From the NCBI GenBank assembly GCA_905221605.1, contig CAJNDS010001435.1:416001-480000 (forward strand): a DNA stretch of 64,000 nucleotides, in the 5' to 3' direction. Within the stretch, counting starts at the first letter, position 1; every line of letters begins with the position of its first letter. Positions 53,510-63,517 of this stretch are shown here, one piece after another. The translations under genes were made by a program, and so were the position numbers. The DNA is from Symbiodinium natans. Taxonomy: Eukaryota > Sar > Dinophyceae > Suessiales > Symbiodiniaceae. The notes beneath the pieces were generated by a model, which searched no databases, had not been told where the DNA came from, and saw only the letters and a list, made by a program, of their open reading frames with translations.

Positions 53510-53820
53510 CAAGGATAGTCCGCAAAAGGGGACCCCACCCCCTCCCAAAAAGGAGTTCGATCTATCCTTGCCTATTTAGGCATATGGCACCGCACATAGA
53601 CCCCTCCGAACGCCCACTCATTTTTCCCAACCATTTTCTCCAACAGCACACCACTTCATCCTCCACACACCCGAATCACTAAATAGTTCTCAACGAGCAT
53701 ACCATCCATTTTCCACCACTTTTCCAACTTTCCAGACCTCATTTTCGCATTTTCAACCAGCCAACCGCTTGCCCCCGAGCGTCCAAATCTTCAGCATCCC
53801 ATTTTCAATGAGCATGACAA
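53510..53820. other. Pyrimidine/A-rich unique segment
   Basis: CCATTTTC, CACTTTTCC and ACCATTTTCTCC recur loosely. No open frame of note, no gene. Confidence 0.4.
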
Positions 53821-53821
53821 C

Positions 53822-53976
53822 AGCCCTAAGCCCTAAGCCCTAAACCCTAAACCCTAAACCCCAAACCCTAAACCCCTAAACCCTAAACCCCTATCCTAAA
53901 CCCAACACCCCACTACCCAACGCCTAAATCCTACCCTAAAACCTAAACCCTAAACCCTAAACCCTAAACCCTAAAC
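53822..53976 (-). repeat. CCCTAAA array
   Basis: CCCTAAG, CCCTAAA and CCCCTAAA units with a decayed middle. Confidence 0.92.
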
Positions 53977-54340
53977 GGTGGCCTACACGCCTTCACTCCC
54001 ACTGGCTCCCCGGCTGGCGCCGCGCGCGTGGTGCTCGGAGATGGCCAGCAGGGAGGGGGCCGGCGAAGTCCATGTGCTCCAGTGCCTTGTGCAGGGTTGA
54101 AGGAGTGGTTGGCTTTGGGTTTTGGGCTTTGGGTTTTGGGTTTTGGGTGTTGGGTTTTGGGTTTAGGGTTTAGGGGCTTGCAGTTCAAGGAGGGTTTAGG
54201 GTTGGGGGGGTAGTTTGGGTGCCGGGCGTTGGGTTTTCTGTTCGTTGGGGCCCCCAAATCGGTCCAAGAGGATCGGTATACCCTGAGTCGCTAAGGCTCG
54301 ATGGAAAATGCCTCTCCCAGAGGCCCTCAAAGCTCTGAAG

Positions 54341-54433
54341 CCCTAAACCCTAAACCCTAAACCCTAAACCCTAAACCCTAAACCCTAAACCCTAAACCCT
54401 AAACCCTAAACCCTAAACCCTAAACCCTAAACT
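54341..54433 (-). repeat. Long pure CCCTAAA array
   Basis: About thirteen units. Confidence 0.98.
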
Positions 54434-54599
54434 AAACTCCAGACCCAGGCCTGAAACAACCGGGACACCCCAAGCTTTGCCCTGAAGCCCCTATGAATCG
54501 CCACCCCGCAAGGCCTTGCCAAAGGGCATCTCGAACGTGACTAGCAAGCAGGCGAGCCTCGCAGCGCGAGACCAAACAGGGAAAAACTGCGAGAAAATG

Positions 54600-54772
54600 G
54601 AAACCCTCAACCCTTCAACAATTAAACAATTAAACCCTTAAACCCGTCAACCCTTAAACCCTTAATTAAACCCTTAAACCCTTAAACCCTTAAACCCTTA
54701 AACCCTTAAACCCTTAAAGCCTTAAAGCCTTAAAGCCTTAAACCCATAAACCCTAAACCCTAAAACCCTAAA
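54600..54772 (-). repeat. CCCTTAAA octamer array
   Basis: About fifteen 8-nt CCCTTAAA units with AGCCTTAA variants, ending 65 nt from the 3' end of the ankyrin locus. Confidence 0.95.
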
Positions 54773-54836
54773 CTACTGCAGCGCGAGTCAGACTTCAGGG
54801 GCACCGATGCTTTCGGGTACTGCGAAAGTACCTGTC

Positions 54837-55082
54837 TCAGCACTTGAGCGCTTGCACGTCTTGGGCCGGCATCATCATGGTGTGACAGACACGCAGGAGT
54901 TCTTGAAGCTCGCGGTAGTGCAACTTACAGGAACCCATTGCCTGACTTGAGCTTTCGACATGAACGCACCATGGACACAAGCCACCGAGCAGACAAACTG
55001 GGGATAGAACTCTGACAGGGACACTGCTACGTTTGGGAAGCCCCACAAGCACGCCATCATTGATGCTAACATGTGGCGAAAT
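54837..55082 (-). CDS. Possible last exon downstream of ankyrin ORF
   Basis: Two minus-strand frames stay open past the ankyrin stop. One ends at 54837 with a helical, protein-like tail (HYRELQELLRVCHTMMM...QALKC). The other ends at 54875. Neither has a recognisable domain. They could be a 3' exon joined to the ankyrin repeats, or 3' untranslated sequence. A GTAAGT-like donor near 54932 is the only visible splice signal. Confidence 0.2.
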   Translation of the reverse strand: MSPHVSINDGVLVGLPKRSSVPVRVLSPVCLLGGLCPWCVHVESSSQAMGSCKLHYRELQELLRVCHTMMMPAQDVQALKC

Positions 55083-56426
55083 TCATGCTCGCGGTTGTCT
55101 TTCGCGGCTGGCACGATTACTATGTTTGGGCGCACTGGGCTCCCACGACAGACTCTCTCGCAGATTCTTTCGATCTCGAGGTGCATCCGCTCTGGCCAAC
55201 AACAACAACGCGCAGATCTCCGCGCAGGCACCCCTGCTCTTTGCTGCACGACGTGGCGTAGTTCCTGCCAGGTTGGCTTTGCAAACGTCTGCGCGGGCAT
55301 CCAAGAGGAAACGCACGACCTCCGCATTGTCGCTCTCCACCGCCGCAAGTAAGGGTGTATCGCCGTCGTCGTAGGTCGCTTCGTTCTGGTTGGCACCAGC
55401 GTTCAACAGCAAACTGACCACGCTGGCGTAGCCTCCCTCAGCAGCCACCACGAGCGGCCCCCTGCCATCCGTTGACAGTTTTGCGTTTGGGTCAGCGTCT
55501 GCACTCAACAATAGACCCACGACAGATGAATTGCCATCTTGGGCAGCCATAAGCAAAGGTGTCCTGCCATCATCACTGGCTGCTTGGTTAGGGTCGGCCC
55601 TTGCCTCGAGAAGCATCTGCACCATGTGGCCGTTGCCTTCGTCGGCTGCGTAAAGCAGGGGCCCGGCGCCGTCGTCCGACCGCACCTTGTTGGGGTCTGC
55701 ACGTGCATTGAGCAGCAAGGCCAGCATCTCTGCATCGACACTGCAGGCCTGAACAAGTGGCGTGGTGCCATCGTTGTCTCCCATGTCTTTGTCAGCACCA
55801 GCATCCAGTAACAAGCGGGCCACTTCCAGATGGCCACTGCTGACTGATGCCAAGAGCGGCGTCATGCCATCACTGGTGCAAGTCTTGTCCTTGTCGGCAC
55901 CTGCTGAGACCAAGCTCCTTACCACGTTGATATGACCATGGGTAGATGCCACGGTCAGAGGTGTGGCCCCGTCCGATGTCCGTGTCACATCCGGGTCTGC
56001 TCTTGCTTCCAGCAACAGCGACAAGGCTGTCAGCGATCCCTCTGTTGCAGCTTTGTGCAAAGCTGCAAAACCCCTGGAATTTCGTGAGTCCGGATCGAGT
56101 GGCATCTGCAGGAGGTGTTGGAGACGAGACGTACTGAGACTGCCCACGGACCTGCACAGCTCATCCGCCTCTTCCTGTGAAGCTGGCAGCAACGGAAGCA
56201 CAACCAGATGCAAGCCACTCAACGACTGGATATTCGCAGCATCCCCGAGTATTTCGCCACCTGGAGTCACCAGCCTTTGTCGAAACCTTGGTATGCCAAG
56301 CAGGGACCACAGGCAGGACTTCAGTGCACGAACCGGCCCTTTCGGCTCCTCAGACATACTCTGCACTTGGTCTTGCTCAATCGCAGCTATCTCTTCACCC
56401 GATGCCATCATCCGAATTCGTAACAT
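55083..56426 (-). CDS. Ubiquitin-like plus ankyrin-repeat protein
   Basis: A single 447-codon frame from the ATG at 56426 to TGA at 55083. Residues about 1-85 resemble the ubiquitin-like N-terminus often seen ahead of ankyrin repeats in dinoflagellates (VRALKSCLWSLLGIPRFRQR, then a Gly-Gly turn and LHLVVLPLLP). About nine ankyrin repeats follow from residue 118 to 420, with the usual G-x-TPL-x-A-A, G-H/N-x-x-V-V-x-x-LL and L-x-A-x-ADP-N-x pattern; several carry SDDG before the next repeat. Such proteins bind other proteins; no catalytic domain is present and no substrate can be inferred. No intron is needed within the 1.3 kb, unusual beside the intron-rich locus at 18-20 kb. The last 30 residues (RDRKNLRESLSWEPS...) leave the repeat pattern, so the real 3' end may use a splice into another frame near 55210. 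Sequence is free of TTTAGGG arrays throughout. Confidence 0.85.
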   Translation of the reverse strand: MLRIRMMASGEEIAAIEQDQVQSMSEEPKGPVRALKSCLWSLLGIPRFRQRLVTPGGEILGDAANIQSLSGLHLVVLPLLPASQEEADELCRSVGSLSTSRLQHLLQMPLDPDSRNSRGFAALHKAATEGSLTALSLLLEARADPDVTRTSDGATPLTVASTHGHINVVRSLVSAGADKDKTCTSDGMTPLLASVSSGHLEVARLLLDAGADKDMGDNDGTTPLVQACSVDAEMLALLLNARADPNKVRSDDGAGPLLYAADEGNGHMVQMLLEARADPNQAASDDGRTPLLMAAQDGNSSVVGLLLSADADPNAKLSTDGRGPLVVAAEGGYASVVSLLLNAGANQNEATYDDGDTPLLAAVESDNAEVVRFLLDARADVCKANLAGTTPRRAAKSRGACAEICALLLLARADAPRDRKNLRESLSWEPSAPKHSNRASRERQPRA

Positions 56427-56570
56427 TGTGGCAAAAGTAGGACGGCCTAGTGCATTCGTGATTAACCTAATATAAATCCTAAACTGACTCGCCCGAGCCG
56501 TGGCTCAAGTTTGCATGGAGCCAATATCCGTAAGACCAGTTGCACTGGAAGTGGTATAATTATACTGTCT

Positions 56571-56676
56571 GTAGGATTTGGGGTTCACATAGTAGGGGCC
56601 CTTATCGCTGCCATATTATAAAATTTGGGATCACAATCAGGGAATACTATTAGTAATTATTCCGATCTCTATATTG
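56571..56676. mobile_element. MITE family J
   Basis: AATACTATTAGTAATTATTC and CGATCTCTATATTG are the reverse complement of the J left end; GGGGTTCACATAGTAGGGGC is at the other side. Confidence 0.45.
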
Positions 56677-56773
56677 AGTTTAGTGCTTCGGCTTCAAAGC
56701 AGATACTTCCAGCCTGCTTGCAGCCCTCGGTCCTGTGCCCATAGCGATCCGAAATCTGCTTGAGGCCTGACAT

Positions 56774-56878
56774 GGCACCAGATAGGGACACTGAGGTTTA
56801 GGGTTTAGGGTTTGTAGGGTTTAATTAGGCTTAATTAGGGTTTGTAGGGTTTAGGGCACCAGATAGGGACACTGAGGT
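56774..56878 (+). repeat. 24-nt direct repeat flanking a telomere-like block
   Basis: GGCACCAGATAGGGACACTG then AGGT occurs at 56774-56797 and again at 56855-56878, identical. TTTAGGG/TTAATTAGGG units fill the space between. Confidence 0.9.
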
Positions 56879-56879
56879 C

Positions 56880-57060
56880 TAGGGTTTAGGGTTTGTAGGG
56901 TTTAATTAGGGTTTAATTAGGGTGAATTAGGGTGAATTAGGGTTAATTAGGGTTAATTAGGGATAGTTAGGTTTGATTAGGGTAAATTAGGGTTTGTAGG
57001 GTTTAGGGTTTAGGGTTTAGGGTTTAGGGTTTAGGGTTTAGGGTTTAGGGTTTAGGGTTC
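56880..57060 (+). repeat. TTAATTAGGG variants then pure TTTAGGG
   Basis: TTAATTAGGG and GAATTAGGG decamers lead into about nine TTTAGGG units. Confidence 0.93.
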
Positions 57061-57291
57061 CATGTGGTGAAGTAGGAAGTGGAACCCCATAGCGACTCAG
57101 ATTGAAAGAATAGGTTATATGCTTCATGGCGACACACAGGCCGTTCATTCACCTCTACACAATCCACAAGACCTCCCTCAAACCCTAAACCACCTAAACT
57201 GCCTAAACGCTAAGCCACCCAAACCACCCAAACCACCTAAACCCTTAGCCCAAAACCCCAACCCTCAAACCACGGACACCCAAACCCGAAA

Positions 57292-57374
57292 CATAGGGGT
57301 CGGAATTACCTAATAGTATTCCCTTATGGTCTCTATAGAGATATACTGTAATTACCCCCAAAACCCTATTCTAA
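57292..57374. mobile_element. MITE family J
   Basis: ATAGGGGTCGGAATTACCTA, ATAGTATTCCCTTATGGTC, then GTAATTACCCCC and ACCCTATTCTAA. It matches 61276-61362 in opposite orientation. Confidence 0.6.
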
Positions 57375-57409
57375 CCATTAAGGCCCTTACAGTAGCACTC
57401 AACCCTAAA

Positions 57410-57564
57410 CCCTAAACCAAAAACCCTAAACCCTACACCCTAAACCCTAAACCCTAAACCTTCAAACCTTCAAACCTTCAAACCCTAAACCCTAAACCCT
57501 AAACCCTAAACCCTAAACCCTAAACCCTAAACCCTAAACCCTAAACCCTAAACCCTAAACCCTA
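57410..57564 (-). repeat. CCCTAAA array
   Basis: About twenty units, including three CTTCAAA. Confidence 0.96.
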
Positions 57565-57684
57565 TTCCAATGACTAAAGGCCCCTACCTTAAACGCCCCT
57601 CCTCCACGAGGGCATGGGCGAAGTAGCCACGGACAGGCCGCTCGTCGTCGAAGTCCTCAAGCCAGGCCTTCCGAGAAGTGGGGG

Positions 57685-57905
57685 GATGAGGGGGTTTAGG
57701 GGTTTAGGGGTTTAGGGGTTTAGGGGTTTAGGGGTTTAGGGGTTTAATTAGGGGTTTAGGGGTTTAGGGTTTAGGGTTTAGGGTTTAGGGCTTGCGTTTA
57801 GGGCTTGGGTTTAGGGTTTAGGGTTTTGGTCTTCAGGCTTAGGTCTTAGGGCTTGGGGCTTAGGGCTTGGAGTTTAGGGCTTAGGGTTTACGGTTTAGGG
57901 CTTAG
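57685..57905 (+). repeat. TTTAGGGG octamers then TTTAGGG
   Basis: Nine TTTAGGGG units, then 7-nt units, then CTTAGGG-rich decay. Confidence 0.93.
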
Positions 57906-59515
57906 GGTTTTGGGTTTCGGGTGGGCTTGGGGATCATGTGTTTCGGGTTTGGGTGCCTACAGTCTGTAGGGCTTAGGGGCGTCAGGGTTTTTGGGTTCTA
58001 AGGGCCTCAGGGGTTTCGGGCTTTGGTGATCCCATGGTTTGGGGTTCAAGGTTTGGGTTTAGGGATGGGAAGTACAACGGCAGAGCCCCTTTACATAAAA
58101 AGTATAGAGCAGCTCGGACGTGGGTTTAGGAGGTTTAGTAATCAGGGTTCTGCGACGACTACGCCGCTGTTGTCACCTCAACGCCCCGAATTTGACATCC
58201 ACCGCGGCATCTGTCCGGACGTAGATGTTCTGGGAGCTGTGTGAAGACGTTCCCGTTGATAAAGAAAAACACCATGATCCCTATTATACGAACCCCAAAA
58301 AAGGCACTGGTAAGTGTGGTGGGAAACCGCTATATTCGCACTGTGTGGACGTTGATGCAAGCTCTGGCATAATCACTCTTCTTGATGTCTTGGTTCGCTC
58401 TGAAATACCCCAGACCCTCAAATCTGCCTAAGCCCGACTTCTGGGGTTCAGGCATTTAGAGTTCAGGCATAGTGTATGGGGTTTTGGGGTTTTGGAGGGA
58501 CACAGCACTCCTTTCACGCTCCGCGTTCCAGTTCGAGTCAGAAGTGCTCAGGACACAGCTCCGGGCTCACGAGTCCTGGCGAAAAGATGCGACGGGCAGG
58601 TTCGTTCGAGCAACCCTCTCCGAGTCTAAACCCTAAACCCTAAACCCTAAATCCTAAACTCAAGGCCTGGGCCGCCCCCCTACAGTTGGGGGCGGCGCCT
58701 ACGCCTCGACCTCGATGGCGCAAGCCGATTTTGGTCGTTTGCCCGCCCCACAGCTTGGATTTCTGGGACCCTTTCCTGGGGGCCTCAGGCCAGGCCAGGC
58801 AGGGCAGGTGAGTTCTTGGAACCTGGCCTCCCCCCTGGCCTTGGACGGCGTGGGGTGGGAGAAAAGCGGTGGATGGCCCTCCACAATCGGGCCAAAACTG
58901 CTCTTCGGCACCTACGAAGCTTGTTCCGAAACCTAATCTTCACAGCATCTACGCCCTATCACAGCAAACCCTAAACCATAAACCCTAAACCCCAAACCCT
59001 AAACCCTAAACCCTAAACTCTAAACCCTAAACCCTACCCCCTATTCTCGGCCCAGCAGCCTGGGCTTTGTGGGTTCAGGGTTGAGGTGTTGGGGACTTGG
59101 GCAGCTGGAGGTTTCACAAAATGGGTCTGTGTGCATGAGGGCTGTACCACTCTGGGGGGCTGTTGGCTCGGTGCTTAGGGTGTACAGGATTAAGGGTTTT
59201 TACCGGGTTTGGGGTTTAGGGTTTGGAGTTTCAGGCTTTTGCTTCATCGGGAGATAGGCAAGTAGGCACCTGCTATCGCCCTGCATTTAATTTGGGTTTA
59301 GGGCTTATGGTTTCACAACCTTTCAAGTTATCAGAACCCAGGCTCGTGCTTGCTAAGTGGTTGCTAAGTGCGCGGCCCCCCTTGGCGACAGCGTCGAGGG
59401 TTTAGACTAGGATTTCATGGGCTAAGGACTTGAAGTACCAAATCCTCCCAAAAGCCTTTATGACTGAACCTTGCGATCTCAATCTCTCTCCCACTCACTA
59501 CCCTAAACTCTCACT

Positions 59516-59707
59516 ACCCTAAACCCTAAACCCCTCAACCCTAAACCCTCAACCCTAAACCGCAGCCCTGAAATCTCTCCGGCCCCAACCTCTTAAGCCC
59601 CAAGCCCTAAACCCTAAACCCTAAACCCTAAACCCTAAATCCTAAACCCTAAACCCTAAACCCTAAACCCTAAATCCTAAACCCTAAACCCTAAACCCTA
59701 AACCCTA
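59516..59707 (-). repeat. CCCTAAA array with CCTAAAT block period
   Basis: Five-unit blocks each ending AAATCCTAAA recur at 59635 and 59670, showing block copying. Confidence 0.95.
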
Positions 59708-59779
59708 CACCATGCCTCCTTAGAAGGTCGCAAGAGCGCCAAGGGCCAAGGACAGCAGTGCCAGGCCACCTCGGCAAGG

Positions 59780-59930
59780 CTTGGGGTTTGGGGTTTGGGG
59801 TTTAGGGTTTAGGGCTTAGGGTCTAGGGTTTAGGGTTTAGGGGTTAGGGTTTGGGGCTTTGGGTTTGGGGTTTGGGGTTTGGGGTTTGGGGTTTCGGGTT
59901 TCGGGGTTGGGGTTTGGGGTTTAGGGTTTG
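59780..59930 (+). repeat. TTTGGGG/TTTAGGG/TTTCGGG array
   Basis: Blocks of different variants in series. Confidence 0.95.
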
Positions 59931-60015
59931 CGGCCGCAAGGTTGAACGGCTGTGTGCCATTCACTTTCCGTACCGCGTAGACCCTCGCTGCCGTCAACCC
60001 TAGCCTTCCTTGGTG

Positions 60016-60137
60016 CTTAGTAGGGAGTGAGGGAATGAGGGCCCTATAGAATCCCTTTAAGGGATTAGGGAATGAGGGCCCTGCAGAATCCCTTTAGGAG
60101 ATTATATAGGGCCCGCATTCCCTCATTCCCTACTAAG
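60016..60137. mobile_element. MITE family I with internal duplication
   Basis: CTTAGTAGGGAGTGAGGGAA at left, TTCCCTCATTCCCTACTAAG at right. The segment TAGGGAATGAGGGCCCT...AGAATCCCTTTA occurs twice in tandem inside. Confidence 0.7.
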
Positions 60138-60428
60138 AACCCGCCCGTAACAACAGCAAGCCCTACGTAAGCCTAAACCGAAACCTTGGGGATGTTATAT
60201 ATATATATACCGGAAAGTGCTGACACAAACGTGCCTGTGGCACAACATGCCTATGGCAATGCAGTGGGACACACATAGCATGCTTGCGAACTGTTGGCAC
60301 TGCAGATGTACCAGGTGGCACAGACAGAGTGCGCTTGAGTGCGCCAGTGGCAGCTCTTTGATTTCACAAGCTGAGGCGGTGGGGCGGCGGCGGCCCGTCT
60401 TGAGTGGTGGCGGCATCGTGCATACAAT

Positions 60429-60516
60429 GTCATACACTAACAGTCCGTATTTGGGATTCTAGCACCTCCCGATTAGAATCCCTATTAAGGACTGCTAGTA
60501 AAAGGGGGAACATCCT
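60429..60516. mobile_element. MITE family A, copy 7
   Basis: The right half matches copy 6 closely (AGAATCCCTATTAAGGACTG, CTAGTAAAAGGGGGAACATCC). The left half is CTAACAGTCCGTATTTGGG. Confidence 0.5.
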
Positions 60517-60724
60517 AAACCTACACACTATAAACCCGCCAAAACTTCGCGCAGCACAAGCGTGAACACAATCCGACACGCTTGTTACGCCGAGAGCTGC
60601 AGATCACCAGCGACATCCCAAACCTGCTAATTCCTAAACCCTGAACCCTGAACCCTAAACCCTAAACTGTGGTTAACAACTGACGTTGTTTCGCTGTTTG
60701 AGTCGGATCGACTTCAAGTACGTG

Positions 60725-60905
60725 TCAATCCTAAACCCCCAAAGCCCGCAGACCCAAAACCCTAAAGCCCAAACCCTCAAAGCCCCACCCCTAAGCCCTA
60801 AACCCCAAATCCCCCGAATCCCCTAAACCCCAAAACCCAAACCCTAAACCCCAACCCCCAAACCCCCGAACCCCCTAAACCCTGAACCCCAAATCCCCAA
60901 ACCCT
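60725..60905 (-). repeat. Degenerate CCCTAAA/CCCCAAA array
   Basis: Mixed 7- and 8-nt units. Confidence 0.85.
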
Positions 60906-61011
60906 ATGCTCTCAAACCACGAAATTCTCTCCGGGGTGCCGCGGCAAGCTCCAGACCGTGGCTTCACCTCAACGCCAGCCTCCTGTGGCCGAGAGACCGC
61001 AAGAGAGGGCT

Positions 61012-61135
61012 TAGGGTTTAGGGTTTAGGGTTTGGGGTTTAGGGTTTAGGGTTTGGGGTTTAGGGCTTAGGGCTTAGGGCTTGGGGCTTGGGGCTTGGGG
61101 CTTGGGGCTTGGGGCTTGGGGTTTAGGGCTTAGCG
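61012..61135 (+). repeat. TTTAGGG to GGGGCTT array
   Basis: TTTAGGG and TTTGGGG units followed by a homogeneous run of GGGGCTT. Confidence 0.95.
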
Positions 61136-61137
61136 TG

Positions 61138-61210
61138 CTACTATCTTGCTCAGGAGCCCCAAAAACAGAAACATTATAATCCCCATATGAGGGTTCGCAA
61201 GCAAATAGTC
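61138..61210. mobile_element. MITE family B, short copy
   Basis: CTACTATCTTGCTCAGGAGCC at left, GGGTTCGCAAGCAAATAGTCG at right. It keeps the ATTATAATCCCCATAT core. It abuts a GGGGCTT array. Confidence 0.55.
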
Positions 61211-61275
61211 GGGTTTAGGCTCGCGAAGAGGGCTTAGGGCAAGTTTGGGGTTAGGGTCTACGGGGTAAAAAGAAG

Positions 61276-61362
61276 CCTGAATAATTAGAATAGGGTCTTT
61301 GGGGTTATTATGGCATAGCTACAAAGGGACCATAAGGGAATACTATTACCCCTATATTCAGG
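61276..61362. mobile_element. MITE family J, complete
   Basis: CCTGAATAATTAGAATAGGG at left and CCCCTATATTCAGG at right. Inner arms GGGGTTATTATGG and CCATAAGGGAATACTATTA pair. Confidence 0.6.
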
Positions 61363-61776
61363 GTTTTACGGACCTTTCAGGTCCGGTAGGGTCTTTCCGT
61401 GCTTTGGAGTTGTTAAAGGGCATTTTCGGTTTTTTGTTTGACATTTGTTTAGGGTGTGTAGGCTTGCTTAGGGCTGTTCGGCATTTTTCGGGAGTTTAGG
61501 GGTGTTAGAGGGTAGTTTGAGATTTAGGGATCGAGCCAACACCTCCAAAACCCTGCCCTATAACCCTAAAAGTCTTCATGACTCTCAGCCCCAAGCCCCA
61601 ACTCAACGCCCAAAACTGCCCAAAACCGCCCGACCCGGTGTAACCTCTGTGAGGCAAAAAGCTGCGTAGGCCGTTGTGGCTGACAGTGGCGAGCAACAAG
61701 GGAGCTCAAAGAGAACGGCTCCACAAGAGCGGCCCAGAACCAACGATGGAAACGACCAAGGCCCCAACTAGAAACC

Positions 61777-61885
61777 CAGTCGACTATACTTCTGGGCTAC
61801 TGTTTCTAATCTGGGAGTAACAATGGAAAAGCCACACCTTGAAGGCCAGTAGACTATACTTTTGGGCTACAGTTTCTACTTTGGG
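61777..61885 (+). repeat. 40-nt direct repeat, 70-nt spacing
   Basis: CCAGTCGACTATACTTCTGG then GCTACTGTTTCTAAT at 61777 and the same with about five changes at 61847. Not telomere-related. Confidence 0.85.
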
Positions 61886-62126
61886 GGGGTGTAGTAGCCT
61901 CTTATTTCGGGGAACTAGGCGTTTAAGGCACCTGCAGGTCGTCACCGCCAGGCTATCCCAAAGACAAGAACCAAGAAGCTGCCCAAATGCAGCAAAATTC
62001 CGGGTTTAGGGTTTAGGGTTTAGGGTTGAGGGTTTAGGGTTTAGGGTTTAGGGTTTTAGGGTTTAGGGTCCTCTAAGATTTAACACTAAACACCCCCCAG
62101 TGTAAGGTACAGGGTTTAGGGGCCCA

Positions 62127-62600
62127 ATGAACCCGAAGAGTCCCCAAAAGCTACTCGAAGCTCCTGGGCGGTGTTGTAGAGGGCATTCACGATCTCGTCG
62201 CCCACAGCGCCAATCGGCTCAAGCTCCAATCGGGCCTTCTCCTGGGGGGACAATCGGTGGCTTTGGGGGTGTAGGGTTTGGGTTGGTTTGGGGTTTAGGG
62301 GGTAGGGTGTGGGGTTTAAGGTTCAGGGCATTGCATCTCGGGTATAGAGTTTTAGGGGGCTGTCGGAATTCAAAGGGGTCAGGGTTGACGGGTTTTGGGT
62401 TTGGGGTTGCAGAGTCTGTCTAGGGCTTCAAGGACTCAAGGAGTTTTGGGCTTAGGGTTTCGGCCCCCTAAACCCAAACCCCAAACCCCAAGGTATTGCA
62501 TCTCTCCCTTGAGTTGGCCGCCTGGACAGCTTGTATCTACACGACAGGAAACACAAGTTATGTCCTGGAAACCTAACCTGGGGGTTTCCGCAATTAGGGT
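62127..62600. other. Mosaic spacer, no gene recognised
   Basis: Unique G+C-rich start (62127-62260) then degenerate G-strand sequence. The 98-codon plus frame becomes Gly/Phe/Leu-rich because it translates the repeat. Confidence 0.4.
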
Positions 62601-62628
62601 TTAGGGGTTAGGGTTTTGGGTTTAGGGT

Positions 62629-62708
62629 TTAGGGATACCTTATTGGGGTACTGATTATCAGGGAATCCTACTATTTGGTCCTCTATACTAGGGGTCCGCT
62701 ATTTTCGT
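62629..62708. mobile_element. MITE family E, diverged
   Basis: Right part AGGGGTCCGCTATTTTCGTC then AACCCCC matches the family terminus. The left arm (ATACCTTATTGGGGTAC) is weaker. Confidence 0.35.
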
Positions 62709-62756
62709 CAACCCCCACCTGGGCCAAGACGAAAGCCTACTTGGAGCTTCAGGGCA

Positions 62757-62846
62757 CTTGTCACTTATAAGCCCCGTTAGTCCTCTAAGTAGGTTACAAG
62801 TAGACTGATAAGTGGGGTTATATAAGTACCCATGAACCTCCAAGTA
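62757..62846. mobile_element. MITE family G
   Basis: CACTTATAAGCCCCGTTAGT and right end TTATATAAGTACCCATGAAC then CTCCAAG, matching 46885-46990. Confidence 0.5.
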
Positions 62847-62884
62847 AACCCCAAACCCGCAATCCAGAACCCCAACACTACATC

Positions 62885-63332
62885 CAAACCCCCAAACTTT
62901 TAAACCCCTAAACCCCTAAACCCCTAAACCCCTAAATCCCTAAACCCCTACGACCCTACACCCCTACAACCCTCAACCCCGAAACCCCTAAACCCCTAGA
63001 CCCCCAACCCCCCAAACCCCCAAACCCCCAAACCCCCAAACCCCCAAACCCCTAAACCCCTAAACCCCTAAACCCCGAAACCCCTAAACCCCTAAACCCC
63101 TAAACCCCTAAACCCCTAAACCCCTAAACCCCAAACCCCTAAACCCCTAAACACCTAAACCCCTAAGCCCCTGAACCCCTGAACCCCTGAGCCCCTAAAC
63201 CCCTAAACCCCTGAACCCCTGAACCCCGAAACCCCTAAACCCCTAAACCCCTAAACCCCTAAACCCCTAAACCCCTAAACCCCTAAACCCTAAACCCCAA
63301 AACCCCTAAACCCTAAACCCTAAACCCCAACA
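62885..63332 (-). repeat. Large CCCCTAAA octamer array
   Basis: About 450 nt, mostly 8-nt CCCCTAAA units, with blocks of CCCCCAAA, CCCCTGAA and CCCCGAAA. The largest single array here and not in the 7-nt register. Confidence 0.97.
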
Positions 63333-63453
63333 CCTACATCCCAAACGCAAGGCCATCTCCAACGCCAATTGGGAGCGGGCTTAGCTTGCTCTTGTAGGGT
63401 TTAGGGTTGAGGGTTTAGGGTTTATAGAAATTGTATAGGGTTTGGGTCCCAAT

Positions 63454-63503
63454 AACGTTTCGAACGAAACGTTTCGTACGAAACGTTTCGTACGAAAGTT
63501 TCG
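63454..63503. repeat. CGTTTCG palindromic repeat
   Basis: AACGTTTCGAACGAAACG followed by two copies of TTTCGTACGAAACG. CG-rich, self-complementary along its whole length. Confidence 0.9.
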
Positions 63504-63517
63504 ATTTTTAAAACTGG

